64,000 bases of DNA from Cruorifilaria tuberocauda. Lineage: Eukaryota; Nematoda; Chromadorea; Rhabditida; Onchocercidae. Shown here piece by piece: positions 11,761 to 24,559 of this stretch. The number at the start of each line of letters is the position of its first letter. The first letter of the stretch is position 1. The notes under the pieces are model-generated. The model did not search any database and was not told the DNA's origin. It was given only the letters and a program-made list of their open reading frames with translations. The stretch is taken from assembly GCA_013365365.1 (NCBI GenBank), contig JABVXU010000235.1, forward strand, positions 1 to 64,000, read 5' to 3'. The translations under genes and the position numbers were made by a program.

Positions 11761-13830
11761 CTCATTATGTTGCTTCTTTACAAAGCTTACACATATCGCA
11801 TTCTATTTCACAAGGAATCGAACCCGGCCAATGTGGGACTGTTCACACTGTCTTTGCTTCCAACTTCACTGTGAAAATGAATGAAGGGAGACAAAGTTCT
11901 CAAATTCTGGCATACACTCTACCTCAATCATTTCTCCATTGATAATTCTAATGCTTGTTTTTCAGTGCTTTAAATGAAGAAAAATGCACACTGTTATTCT
12001 GCAATTGGTAATTCCCTCAATTTTTCATTTTCCTCTAATCCATCATTCTCAGTCCTCACTAAAAAATGAGCTAAACAAAATAAACAAAAAAAAATAATTT
12101 AAGGGCGCCTGAGAAAGCTTAGGTTAATTCCATTTACAAATCTCTGCTGAAATGATTTTTCTTTGATAGCTGGTAGCTAGCTGTACGGTGGGAAAATTCT
12201 GAAAAAGCACCAGTTCGACCCTAATTTAAAATTGTCATTTTGTTAAATTTAGTTGAAGTTTTAGATTCACTACAATATGTAGCTACAGTTATCGAACTTA
12301 CAATACCCATCATTTAACAATTCGGATTTCGGGAAATTTCGTATCGCTGGAATATTCGTATTTCAAGAAGTGTCCTAAAGCTGACTAAAAGAGAATGCAA
12401 GAGAAACAATAAAGCGTGAGGACCAATAGTAGGCCGTTATAAGGATGTTGAAGATATTAATATCTCAGATTGAAATTGCGTCATGATAATGGAAAACTGG
12501 ATTAAATGATTATGGAGTGTTGTTATCAGATAATGAATACTTGAAAGGAAGAAAATCGTTAGTGCCTCCATTAAGAAAATAAATCCGGAATCACGATGAA
12601 AAGATTTTATGATATACTGGTGATAAAGTATATCTTATGATTAAAGATGTACTGTTATTTCGAAATCATTCATATCTGCACTATCGTTGAATCACCAAAG
12701 TTTATCGGCCTTCACTGAAGAGCAATCCCCCATAATATAATGCATTCCAGACATAAACATGAGAAGCGCGATATCAACTTTGAAACAACTACAGACAATT
12801 ATCTTTAGAGTTCGAAATTACTTTTGAATAAATTGAAAGAAATCATCAACAACAATTGGACTCATTATGACGACCCGAGTACTGAAATCTTTACTGAGCA
12901 AAATTGGAATTTTCAGCTAAGCACTTCTGAAATTCAAGTTGAAAATCTCTTCGGTAATATTGGTAAACAACACTAAGTACGGCGAATAACATTTGAAGGA
13001 ACGTTATTATATATAGCCCAAACAAATTGAATAGAATGGAATGATCCAGTTAGATAATGAGCTTGCAGGATAGATTCGCCTGATAGCGGTGGGCAGGAAT
13101 GAAAAAATCGAAAATATTACAATGTCTGTTTATGCAACCACATAATAATGTTACAGGATATTTCCATGTTCAATGCATATTTCTCATATGTTTAAAGGCC
13201 GTCCGAATTTCGAGAGAAACGGAATACGAAGGTATTATACACGATAGATTAGCAAAATATACTGAAAGTTTGAAACTTAACATAAAAGGTTTAAAAAAGC
13301 AGAAAGTTAACAAACAATTCACTCTCTTTCATGTTTACCACCATTTCGAACACAAACAACAACGATTGCTCTTTATAAAAACGACACAAATTTGACAAGG
13401 AAAAAGGCTAAGGAAATAGCATTGGAACCATAGGATCTTCCGTGTAATAACAAATACAAAAAGTTGTGAATGCTTCCCTTTATATCTTTTTAGTGCTTCA
13501 TATACGATTTTTTTTCAGAAGCATTTCTGATAAATACTGAGAAAAACATCTGACGAATTATTAAAGAAAGATCTTGAATTTTCAAATTTTGATCGGCTAT
13601 TTTCAATCAGTTCTTTGCTTCTTTTGGATCTATACTGAACTATTTCATTTTATTATGAAGTATTTGAATTTATTTGTGGTTTGGATATATGGATGTTAAC
13701 TCAAAAACTGAAGAAAATAAATGAAAAAGATTGCACGATGAATGTCGCTGGAAAAGCGAGGAAATGAAGGATAACGAAATCATTTGTTCTTCAAATTAGT
13801 CTTTTTAGCTCCCTGTTATAAACTGGGCGA

Positions 13831-14302
13831 TGTAACCCCTTGTTCGGATTTGTTATTATAAGCTAAATGTATGTTTGAGGTTTTACAAGCTTTGTTAACG
13901 CCATCCTTTGTTTCTAATTAATGTTATAAGGTCAATTTATACGACTGTAGCGGCAATCTTCGAAGCTTCAATAATTTGTTTTAATTAATGTTATAAGGTC
14001 AAATTATACGACTTTACCGGTCATCTTCTAACTTCAAGGATCCTCCCTCCTCCAGGATAAAAGAGGTCACAACCTCATACCATTGCTAAGACTTTGTATT
14101 AAGGAGTGTGGTCGGTTATCACAGGGTAAATTCAATTCCCTTTTACCCTGGCCCTGACAGATATCGTTATTGTTTGAAACTGTTTAGAATATTTAAATTG
14201 TTAACGTTAATGTAATGCTGTATTATACTATGTATCAAATTTGTTCTAATAAAGGTTTAATTACCCAAGTTTGAGGTACACTCAAAGTGTAGCAGCAATC
14301 AC
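13831..14302 (+). repeat. LTR-like repeat with internal 67-bp tandem units and hairpins
   Basis: The segment begins TGTAACCCC and ends AATCACA, so it has TG...CA boundaries. Near its right end it contains an AATAAA-type signal (TCTAATAAAGG). Inside are two diverged copies of a ~60-bp unit at a 67-bp period, sharing AATTAATGTTATAAGGTCAA (13916 and 13983). There are also hairpins: CAGGGTAAA (14122-14130) pairs perfectly with TTTACCCTG (14142-14150), and GAGGT/ACCTC pairs nearby. These traits suggest a solo LTR or other retroelement remnant. No clear target-site duplication and no element coding region were seen, so the boundaries are tentative. Confidence 0.4.
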
Positions 14303-14925
14303 ATCTGCCTGACATAAAGGCTAGCAGTTTGCTTACTTACGAATAGAAAGAAAGACTGTCACGGTCAAAGAAGATCGACGACAATAACAGGAAAGAAAGA
14401 ACACTCTCGTCTAGAAAAGTACTATTGTTGCGGTTGAAGGAAATCGCTGACAATGAATTACTTTATGACTGCGTAATGGGTAAGTATACTGATCCTTCTC
14501 TCATGGGCCAAGCAATCCCACTATGATAAGAAATAGTAACATTCGACGTCTTTGCAGAGCCTGAACCCCTCCCTAACCAATCCCAGGCATCAACCAGACC
14601 ATTATGTGACTGGTAGTAAGAAATACCATTGAATTCAATTTCTTTTCAAATTTCACAGCTAGTTGCATGCAACGGATGAAAGATACAAATAGGAAGCAGG
14701 TATGTCACATATGTTTGGGTATTTACTTAGTGGGGAATTTTTTGAAGTTTATCTGAATGATAGCATTAGATGTGTGGAAACTAAAGAAAGAAGACTAAAA
14801 CCTCAATTTTGCGCTTTATTTGATGCCAGAAATCTACTTGCACGAACATCGAATTGTTATTTTCCAATACAGTTGTTTTACTTCTAATCTACTAAAAGTA
14901 TCCATGAATTGCAGCTGCTGAAGCA

Positions 14926-15318
14926 ATGGTAGATATAGAGGAAACTCTGAAGAGGATTCAGAGCCAGAAGAATGTTGCTGGAGTTATCGTTATGGACTCA
15001 TCTGGTACGGGCTTCTATTCCTTCTCGTTGTTGAACTCTTCCCCACTCCTCTTTCTTTGTTCAGTTCACCTCATAACTATGACTTTTTATTATTTCGTAG
15101 GTCGAGTGATTCGGTCAACATTGGATGACGAAGCTACGCAACAACATTGCGTATTGCTGCATCAGTTGTGCGATAAATCAAAAAATGTTATTCGGGAATT
15201 GGATAGCTCAAACGATCTCACTTTCCTAAGGCTACGAACGAGAAAACATGAAATAATGATTGCACCTGATAAAGACTTCCTGTTGGCTGTGATACAAAAC
15301 ATTATTGCACAGTTTTAA
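14926..15318 (+). CDS. dyrb-1: dynein light chain, roadblock/LC7 type
   Basis: Roadblock-family dynein light chain, a dimeric subunit on the dynein intermediate chain used for cargo and ciliary transport. Two exons, 14926-15004 and 15101-15318, encode 98 aa, the normal length for the family. The start MVDIEETLKRIQ and the conserved tail LDSSNDLTFLRLRTRKHEI and APDKDFLL...IQNI are diagnostic. The 96-nt intron is a multiple of three without a stop, so the reading frame stays open across it, but the join G/R restores the family sequence DSSGRVIRSTLDD. ATTGCAG ends at 14914, just upstream of the ATG, a likely (trans-)splice acceptor. ATAD3 follows 620 bp downstream on the same strand. Confidence 0.95.
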   Translation: MVDIEETLKRIQSQKNVAGVIVMDSSGTGFYSFSLLNSSPLLFLCSVHLITMTFYYFVGRVIRSTLDDEATQQHCVLLHQLCDKSKNVIRELDSSNDLTFLRLRTRKHEIMIAPDKDFLLAVIQNIIAQF

Positions 15319-15938
15319 GTGCAAAACTTATCGCAGTTTTTGATTTTATGTTTATATATGAAATAAGTCCAAGTTTTTATTATGTGTAAAGATGTGAAAA
15401 GATGCACATATTTGTAAATAGATCAATATAGGGGTGAAAGAGACATAGGACTAAGAAAAGAATGCAAAGAAATAAGATAAATCATGAGGAATTGAAATGA
15501 AGAACGATGTTTATTGTTGCTCTGAATGCGTTCCTAAAAGTGAGCTAAATTTGATTTTTTGATCGTGTTCTTATACATCTTGATAAAATCGCAATTTTAT
15601 TCGCTTCAACCTTTTCATCTAAAGAACATCATATGGGAGTTCCACCATTATTTTGTCATAATTATATATATTTTTTCATAATTTATTGAGGTTGTTTGTT
15701 AATACGATAATTGTAAGATCCTATGCGATACTGATAATAATAAGGAAAAAGGAGTGTTATTCTTGATCCACTGAGTTTTTTATTAATTGAATTATCAGCT
15801 TTAAATCTTGGACATATTGGTCCTGCAATCAAAAAATCTATAAACTAGCAAGAGAGGAAGTCTTCGTCAAGTAATTATTAACTTTCGGTAAAGTGATGTA
15901 TTGGAGCAAATTCAATATCGCATTTCCAGGCGTGCAGC

Positions 15939-18900
15939 ATGCCTAGTTTTTTCGATGTACTTGGGTTAGGCTCACAGGGAGGATCTTCAAGAAATGTTTT
16001 ATCAACATCCACTATTGATGCTGCATCCGGTGAGCTACAATGCTTGGAATAGTTAATTCTAATTAATCAATGTGGACTTTTATTTCTATTAGATGTTGCG
16101 AAAATAATATTTTTAGAATTTTGTGGGTTTCCGTGACTTGTTTCCAATGAATTCCAGATCTAAGTCACATGATTTCCAAAGAATGATTATTCTTAGGAAA
16201 TGTAATGTTTTCCTAGTCATTGTTATCTAGCACATGTTTCGAGGTAGTTACAAAACATGCATAAGTAACTTAAGGGAAAAGGTGGCCGAAGTGATTAAAA
16301 TTTTAAGTGGAGCGCACAAATTATTTGAGGTCCCAGTGATAATGTCTCGAAAGGAAGTAGTATGCAAACACAGACACAGATGCAGAAAGGATATTCGTTT
16401 GATTCCTCAGCGCTGGAACGTGCGGCTGATGCTGCGCGACAGCTAGAAATGTCTCGAAATGCCAAAGAAGCATTTGAAATGGCACGATTGCAAGAATTTA
16501 CGAAACAGAAGGAATATGAGGCGGCTGCTAAGGTATATTTAAAAAGTAATAATTTGGAGAGTTCACAAAGAAAATAATGTATGTAAGTAATGATGCATTT
16601 AAATGACGAATTTAAATATTTCTTGGCAATATAGGAGGCATTATATAAATAGCTAACTTCAGACGCTGGAAAATAAGATTAGATTTCGCTGATTTGAATA
16701 TTGTAAGTGTAAGCATTCGTTTTTTCCATTTAAATCCCTTTATTATTTTATGATTTATTGCAGCAAGCTGAAGCACAGATACAAGCACTTCGGTCAGAAC
16801 AGATACGTGTTGCAGAAGAAGAAAGACGCAAAACTTTAGTTGAAGAAACAAAACACGCACGCGCTGTAAGTAAACAAAGATTTAGAATATCATTTTAGTA
16901 TGATTTCACAGTAGTATATTTTGCAAGAGAAACTTTAGAGAGCAGAACATCAAGATCAATTAGCACGCAAGCGGCAAGAGGAAGAGCTAACGATGAAAGC
17001 ACGTATGCAAGCTGAAAGTTTGAAGAAACAGGAAGAAAGTATACGAAAGCAAGAAGCTATAAGGAAAGGTAATCAATTTCAATTTACTCGATTTATAGCT
17101 TTTCGCAAGTTGTTATGATCCAGTAATCGATTGTGGTAAACGTAGTTCGAAATTATTTGTGAATCTCTTAGTTATGATTTTCTTTCAAATTGTGGGTTGG
17201 TAACTCCACATATCATTGGATATGAATACTAGATCTAGCAAGGATGAACTTTTTTGAAATTGATTTATAAACTTTCAGCAGTTAAACTCAAAAAATGTTA
17301 ACAGTGTACAAAGCGACTGTTTCAGCAACTATTGAACACGAATTGGCTTTAAAGCATAAATATGATCTGGAAAAAGTTGAAGCGGAAACCTATGCTAGGG
17401 CTAAAGCTGCTCGTGAAAATCGTGATGTTAATTTGGAACAGCTGCGTGCATCGGAAGAAGAGCGAAGAAAAACAGCGATTGAAAAAATCAAGTTGGTATT
17501 TTGAGCATATAATCAAAATTTACCTGTGCAAATAATAATAGTATAGTTTTAATTGTTTCTGACATTAGCTGTTAATTTAGTTTTACTTTTTTTACCAACA
17601 TTCGTAATTTATTATTGCTATTTGTTCAAAGAAATTTGCATTTTTTCACAACTTGAGGTGCTAAATCGTGAATCCAGGTGTATTATTCATTGCTTTTCGA
17701 TGAATGTAAAGTAGTTCGAGCTATCAAGCTCCATGATTTTCAAGTAAAGATTTTCATTTAGTGCTAATAGCACTTTTGGAATATTTCGCGAGGGAGCCAT
17801 CACAAATAATTGAAACACTACTCTTTATCATTTGCTCACAGTCATAAACAACTCATATAATTGACATTATAAATATTTCTTATATTATAGCTGTATTTTA
17901 TAAACTACGAGTGAAAGATCCTTAAAGAAAAGTTGTAATATACGTGACGCAGAAATGCATGCTCGTTCTGCAAGAAAGCGAAAGAGTGGCTTACAAAGAA
18001 ATTGATGTGCTCAAAAATTCAGATCTGTTTGGTGATATAAAATTAAAATACACTGTTATTTCATGTATAAATCATTTTATTAAGTTAAAATGTTTCATCT
18101 ACTTCTGAGATCTGTAGGACCAGTGGAACAGTTTTGGGAGCCGGACTGCAGGAATTTTTTAACGATCCAAAGAAAATCGTCTCAGCTGTTAGTTTTTTTT
18201 AATTTCTTGCTAATTTTATTTTATAGTATGTTGTTAGGGTTTAAATGCTGTAAGGATATCTAATTGCCAGTAAAATAATCACATTAAATGATCTTGTTTA
18301 GATGCATCAGTTTTATTACGAAATACATTTGATTGCCTCGGTTGTAAATATTTTTCCTCATTCTATTTTTTTCTGATTTTTCTGTAGGTTGGTAGTTTAA
18401 CTGCGCTTGCTATTGGTTTATATGGTGCTAAAAGAGGAACGGCAGTTGTGGCTCGTCAGATCGAAGCACGATGGGGAAAGCCGAGTTTAGTTCGAGATAC
18501 TTCACGTATAATGTTTTCAGAACTATTCAGGTACCCCATCAAGACACTTAGAACTGCTTTTCGATCTCAGGATGACCCTTTGAAAGGAATTATTCTAAGT
18601 GTAAGTATTTTCTCATCAAATGAAATCTAATTTTCAGTTTCACTTTATGAGGTTTATTTGCAATGGAGGAAAAAAAAAACTTTTTCAGCCAGAGTTAGAG
18701 GCGCATTTACGAGATATCGCGATAACTACGAGAAACACAAAACGAAATCATGGTCTTTTCCGGAACATATTATTTTATGGTCCACCTGGTACTGGTAAAA
18801 CTCTTTTTGCCAAGGTATTCTGCCGACCTTTAAATTTTTTGCTTTCTATGGTTTCAAGTAATAAATAGCAAATAAAGTCATGCTTTTACGGTTTTAATTT

Positions 18901-20699
18901 ATTCCAGAGTTTAGCTCATCATTCGGGTTTGGATTATGCAGTTATGACTGGTGGCGATGTAGCACCCTTGGGACATGACGCTGTTTCCGCGATGCACAAG
19001 GTTTTTGATTGGGCTGAACACACGAGGAAAGGGTAAAGATTATTTTGTGTTTATTGCTCCATAAACGAATAATTAAAATACTTCAAATATGTTTCTCCTC
19101 TGCCAAAAGTTGAAAAATAATTTTTTTTAGATCACTTTTTAAATTTTTTATGCAATCACCATGTTGATAGGCTGAATTTATTTCTTCATACTCATATATC
19201 TCCGTTTTCACTTTCCTAGTTTGGTGCTCTTTATTGATGAAGCTGATGCCTTTTTACGTAAAAGAGCAACCGAACAAATAAGTGAGAGTATGCGTGCAAC
19301 GTTGAATGCATTTCTATTTAGAACCGGTGAGCAATCTAGAAAGTAAGTTTTCTGTTATATCAAGCTAACCTTACTGTAATTTGTACACTTTTGAATTATA
19401 AATTATCGAAGTTATTCTTCTGAAACTAAAGTGCACTTAATTTGGTTAGTTTTCCGCTTATTTAACTCATTATTCTCAAGATTTATGCTAGTCGTCGCTT
19501 CAAATCAACCGGAACAGTTTGATTGGGCTGTGAATGATCGATTGGATGAATTAGTTGAATTCAAATTACCAGGTATTTTAAGAATCTTATTTTTCTTTTG
19601 AAGCAGTATAGAAATATAAAATATGCAAATTTGATCTTTTTTTGGAATCATCTTTTATTTTCGTTTTTCTTATAAGCTGTTTTAAATATTTAAATTTATG
19701 ATATCCCAAAAATAATATTAATCTGCTCATAGTGCTTCTTTTCGCAACTCTTAAAAGCTTTTTGCAATTGATTAAAATATTTTAAAATCAAAATTATTTT
19801 ATTCATATTTTAGATACTGTATAATTTTTACTAATATGAATAAATGTTGTTATAACATAATGTGATACAATTAGAGTACGTTTTGCATGTAAGGATAAAA
19901 TAGCCACAAAATAAAGAATGCAGTTCCAATTTTCATTGATACTGGAAAATTTCAGGTTCCGTGGAACGTGAACGTATTATTTTGCAGTATTTTGACAAAT
20001 ACATTGCTGCACCAGCTACATCAGGTTCAAAAAAAGCACGCTTGAAATTAGCAAACTTTGACTGGGTTAAAAAGTGCACTGATATTGCGCAGAAGACTGA
20101 TGGGATGAGTGGTCGTCAGCTTTCTAAGCTTGTCATCGGTTGGCAGGTGCTAAATTAAATTGCAATATTAAAATATCAGTGTAATATAACTAAATATATT
20201 GTGACCACACATGAAAGTTTGTTTGCAAGAACGCTTATTTGGGATCGCGTTTACTTAACGAAAAAACTAATGAAGGAATGTTACTTGCAATTCATATTTT
20301 GAATCTGCAAATAGGGTATTGTTATCTAGTCATAGCATTAAAAGCCTTAGGCAGCTGCATATGCTTCGGAAGATGGCGTGCTTACGACTGAAATGATTGA
20401 TCGTTGCACACGTGAAATGGTCGAACAACACAAGCAAAAGATTATGTGGCTCGATAGCGAGCAGCTATCCGTGAGGCATTTTGGACGCAGCGTAAGTTCA
20501 ATTTCAATGTCAGCGGATTTCTTCATGATTTTATTGTTAATGAGTCCTATTGTTATAATCAATACATTTCATGATTAATAGTTCTTTATTTGGTTATCGG
20601 GTTTGCTGATTTGTGTCTTCTGTTACAAAAATGATATTTCAGGAATCAAAAAAATTGCCACTGATGTCGAAATTACAAAATCAAAGAGCAACTTCATAA
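15939..20699 (+). CDS. atad-3: ATAD3 mitochondrial AAA ATPase
   Basis: AAA+ ATPase of the mitochondrial inner membrane, involved in nucleoid and cristae organisation; 613 aa in 14 exons: 15939-16029, 16330-16532, 16764-16865, 16939-17068, 17326-17495, 18110-18187, 18388-18600, 18689-18814, 18908-19032, 19220-19342, 19481-19572, 19956-20146, 20351-20491, 20643-20699. Order: short N-terminus, long coiled coil (about 50-230), membrane segment (about 259-280, [15 protein letters not shown]), AAA domain with Walker A GPPGTGKT (360-367) and Walker B LVLFIDE (414-420), sensor [11 protein letters not shown], arginine-finger region NDRLDE. The stretch [15 protein letters not shown] is an ATAD3 signature. 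The start of exon 6 (18110, after TTCTGAG) is the weakest join and inserts LICR before [10 protein letters not shown] splice acceptor precedes the ATG by about 9 nt. Confidence 0.95.
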
Positions 20700-20928
20700 A
20701 AGTTCATTTTATCGGGTATCCCAACAGCGACTTTTTCGTGGATCGATAGATTGTTTCATATATATAAACTGTAGATGTTACTTGTTCAGTTGTTATAAAA
20801 TCGACATCTGCGGTATATTTCTTATTTTATAAAAAAAATCATATTCCATTAATCATATTCCGTTAAAATTTTTAACGATAAAACGCGGCAAAAAAATGTG
20901 ATTATAAGTCAGATTTTGGTGATGAAAA

Positions 20929-21213
20929 TTAGTGCTGAAATACAAAGAATTGATCCTTATCGGTATTTCTAGAGAATTTTGAACTAGTAAGTTCAAGTAT
21001 AGCAACTAAATATGAATACTCCATGGATATTTCTTTATTAACATCCATACTATGGTACGTTTTTACTTGTGAGAACCAGAAATCGATTTCAATATACTTC
21101 AGCCACTCACCGAAAACCGTGTTGAAGTGTACAGCCAAATGTCCCGTTTTTATCCCGTTAATGCAATTTACCAAATCGTACCACTTGAAAGCAGATATTG
21201 GACGTGTTTTCAT
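20929..21213 (-). CDS. small ORF, hypothetical
   Basis: A 94-codon single-exon frame starting MKTRPISAFKWYDLVNCING. Its amino-acid composition (Trp, Glu, Lys, His mixture) looks more protein-like than chance frames in the area, but I do not recognise it. It could be a fragment of a mobile-element protein or a chance ORF. It lies 3' of ATAD3 on the opposite strand, with no partner exons found. Confidence 0.2.
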   Translation of the reverse strand: MKTRPISAFKWYDLVNCINGIKTGHLAVHFNTVFGEWLKYIEIDFWFSQVKTYHSMDVNKEISMEYSYLVAILELTSSKFSRNTDKDQFFVFQH

Positions 21214-21936
21214 TTGATTTTAGGGTGAAAAGAACATGTGATAAAAGCTTTTGAATTGACTGAAATTTGCCGAACTCCATCACTTTATGAAATACATCAT
21301 TCATAACTTTTTAGTAATTATTAAGAAGTCTATACAATAATTTTTTCAGTTGTATTTGGAAAAATTTGAAATCGTTACACTACTAAAAAGCAAGATGTAA
21401 CTTTTTTGTTGTTCTTTTACACAGTTTTTAATTCATCTGAACCATTGTTAAATACATTAGTATTCCAATGCATCGTGATTGCGATTACGCTTTCATACCA
21501 ATATTATCATGATTATTTCTGGAACAAAAAGATAGACATTTATGAAGATGATCAAGATAAAAGAAGACGTAGATTTTCAAGGATTTAAAAGTGTAGAGAA
21601 TTTGGTAAAAGGTAGGATAACAATTGGGGATTTCAGTAATGAAGAGTAACAAGTGATAACATGTCAAGAAATGTTAACAGGATATTTGAAGGGAAGGAGG
21701 AAGAAGAGTCTGAATTTATTATTCAGTAAATTGGTGATGCTTCAAAAGTTGTATGAAGGTTTCGTAGAGGAAGCTTCTTTCCTCCTTGCTCTCTTATTAA
21801 GCTTCTGTTATGGGAGCGAATCTGATTCTCGTCTTTGTTCATTATAATAAGTCAGTAATATTAGCTAAATGTAAATGCTTCTTCTAATGCTGTCTAAAAT
21901 GACTTCCTCCGTTCTTCCTGTTTCCATTCGAAGGAG

Positions 21937-22113
21937 ATGCCTGTCGGAGTGTATCAGGAAATACTGGTGAAAGAGAGCGTCTCAACGGACAGCAAGCAGC
22001 CGTGGAACATTGAATGGCACCGCTGGCACAACATCATCACTACTCAGCAACAACAACAACAACAACTTTCGAATGAATTTCGGACAGCGGTCATTAGAAA
22101 ATCGGATTATTAA
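21937..22113 (+). CDS. Gln-tract micro-ORF in a GC-rich patch
   Basis: Unrecognised 58-codon ORF starting MPVGVYQEILVKESVSTDSK, containing a run of seven Gln codons (CAG followed by six CAA, 22045-22065) and ending in a stop at 22111-22113. It is the only GC-rich, non-repetitive patch within several kb. It may be a 5' exon or leader of a downstream transcript such as lin-42, a non-coding exon, or chance. Confidence 0.25.
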   Translation: MPVGVYQEILVKESVSTDSKQPWNIEWHRWHNIITTQQQQQQQLSNEFRTAVIRKSDY

Positions 22114-24555
22114 ATTGTCAAAGTAGCTTGACGCTAACAAAATTCCGTCTCATCCATTGAAATTCTTCTTTTTTCTCACGGAAACTGATTCTTTTGTGCT
22201 TGAATAAATTTTCATTGTCTTTATCAATCCAGTAATTTTATTGGTCGTTATTGATTTAATAACTCTTTGTTTTTGCTATTCTTTTGGGCATTATGTTAGT
22301 TTTTTTGTACATTTTCAAATAAAGTATCTAGATGTATGTTGTTTGAAACTTGGTTTTTTCTTTTTTGCGTTCAGGAATTACTTTTCTCCCTCACTTCAAT
22401 TTCATATCCTCGTGTTGTCTTAAATTTGTTTATCTTTTTCATCTTTTTCGTTGTTAATGAGTAAATTTTGTTCCGAAACACTAATATGTTAGTTTCGGCA
22501 AAATGCAATCACTTATACATCTTGAATTGAAATTTTATTTTAAATTAATTTCAGGCAGATAATTTCGATTAAAAATTTCATCATTTATATTTGCAGAAAA
22601 GGATTAGCAATATTACAATTGTTCCGCCTTTTCTCTTCACTTAAGAAATTGTAAGCTTGGTAAGACTTGTAATTTTTTTAAATAGAATGAACGGTTGTTG
22701 TTTGCATCTTTTCATTTATTGTCGCTGTTTTGTGATGATAAAATGAGCGGTACGACGTGGTACCGTAAACAACAATGAGGAAGAATGAACCGGTCGATTT
22801 TCCGATTGTTGTTGTTTAAAAAATTGGAAGATTTATATATCACGGAAGATTTGCTTCATTTCGTTTATTCGTTTCACTTCTTCAATAAAGACAAAAATGC
22901 GGTATTTTACGGAGCTGAAAACATTTATCGGATTCGCAAAATGAACATCTTTAACAAGTTTATGAATAAATGGGCGAACGGATGGACATCTAAAGATACA
23001 ACTACGAATAATCAATTGGCAGTTATTTTTCGATTATTGATTATTATTTAAATTTAAATAAATAAATATTAGCTGCCTTATATTGATTGAAATAATCAAA
23101 ATCGTAGAATCAACTACTGCACTGAGGAGCATTGATAAACAGTTTAGACTTACTACTTATAATCAATAATTTATGATAGTGAATGGAAAGTAATGCTTTC
23201 TAATCTTAACAGTATTCATTGTCATAATTGCCTTATAAAACATGCTTTCACCGGTGAACTCTTTTTTTCTTTGTTTACCTTGATGCGAACGATGTCATAT
23301 GTGTGGCAAGTTTGAATTGTAACTGCATCAAAGATGTCGATTATACTGACGCGATAAAAGCAATCTGTTCATTTGGTATGGCTTTTACCGATGAGATAAA
23401 GATAAAGTGCAGTTTTATAAAATAGAGGGATTGTATACAGGTTGATAACTTATCTAATTATGTTTGTTTTATTTATTTTAAGAATATCTATTCCTGATTG
23501 CAAAAGACTTCTACCACGATATTTTTATATATTCGATGTGTTTTATCATGTCGTAAATCATTGTATTATCACTTTTTACAGAAATGGAGATTTCTTATAA
23601 TCAAGTAATGAACAATATATTATAAGCAGCTATGAAAAACGATTGATTCATTTCAGTTATATATCACATGCATGAGCGCCAAATTTTATGATGAAGATCG
23701 AAGAACATTTTTTAAAGCAATAACTTATTTTTCAAATCAATACCAATGATTTCAAATAATTAATTTGAAAGAGAAAAACTTGATGTCGCTAATGTTGAGT
23801 TAGAAAGTATAATATAATGGTGAAAATTTACTTCAATGTGTACTTTGTTAGAACATATTGATGATCGAAGTATCGAATCACTAAAAACTGCTCAATTTAA
23901 GCAAATTCCATCTGATTGTTTATGTTGTAACAGCAATCACAAATTGTTAAAATATGAAGACACAATGATAAGATAAATTTTAGGACAAAATACTGATAGA
24001 AACTCAAATCGACAAACAAATTAGAACAATGATAACAATAATTTAGTCACTTTTTGACGATAGCTTATTGAGCTCAGCCATTGCGATACTGTCAGTCTTA
24101 CATATTACTTGACCGCTTGTAGCATCGTGTCGGAAGAAAAGTGATACAGGAAGAATAATATGATGTAGATAAAGAAGAAGGAACTGTCACTTATAGTTCT
24201 ATATTTTGTCATCATGTATTTGCCGGAGTAGGTGCTGGACGGTTCTTGACAGGACCAGGCATTTTTCTTAGTGGTGTGATTTTTTTTATCCTCTCTTCTA
24301 TTGATTATCCCAAACTAAAGTAAATCCGAATTTTAGCGTTTTCAAATTTATAGGGATCTTTTTTTTCCCCGATTTTTTTGATAATTTCTGAATTAATGAT
24401 TGTGGTGTTGAGTTTTGAGTTGATATATTCTTTTGAATAAATTTTTTTTTTGATTTTAAAGTCTTACGTGATGCATCGCGTTGGACTTGAAGAAGATTCA
24501 CCAGAAATGTCTAACATTTCCGATTTGAAATATTTCTGCTTAGTCTTTCCCTGCA
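22114..24555. other. intergenic, no gene seen
   Basis: About 2.4 kb of AT-rich sequence without a supportable exon chain. A frame at 22785-23051 is open on the plus strand but has a low-complexity, Phe/Leu/Asn/Lys-rich composition and no recognisable feature. Confidence 0.5.
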
Positions 24556-24559
24556 GGGG

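Noticed and set aside
13099..13395. 98-codon plus-strand frame
   Set aside because: Partly protein-like (a basic segment in the second half), but no upstream or downstream exons, no recognisable family and no start-site support.
22785..23051. 88-codon plus-strand frame
   Set aside because: Low-complexity Phe/Leu/Asn/Lys-rich translation, overlapped by an antisense frame, with no conserved feature.
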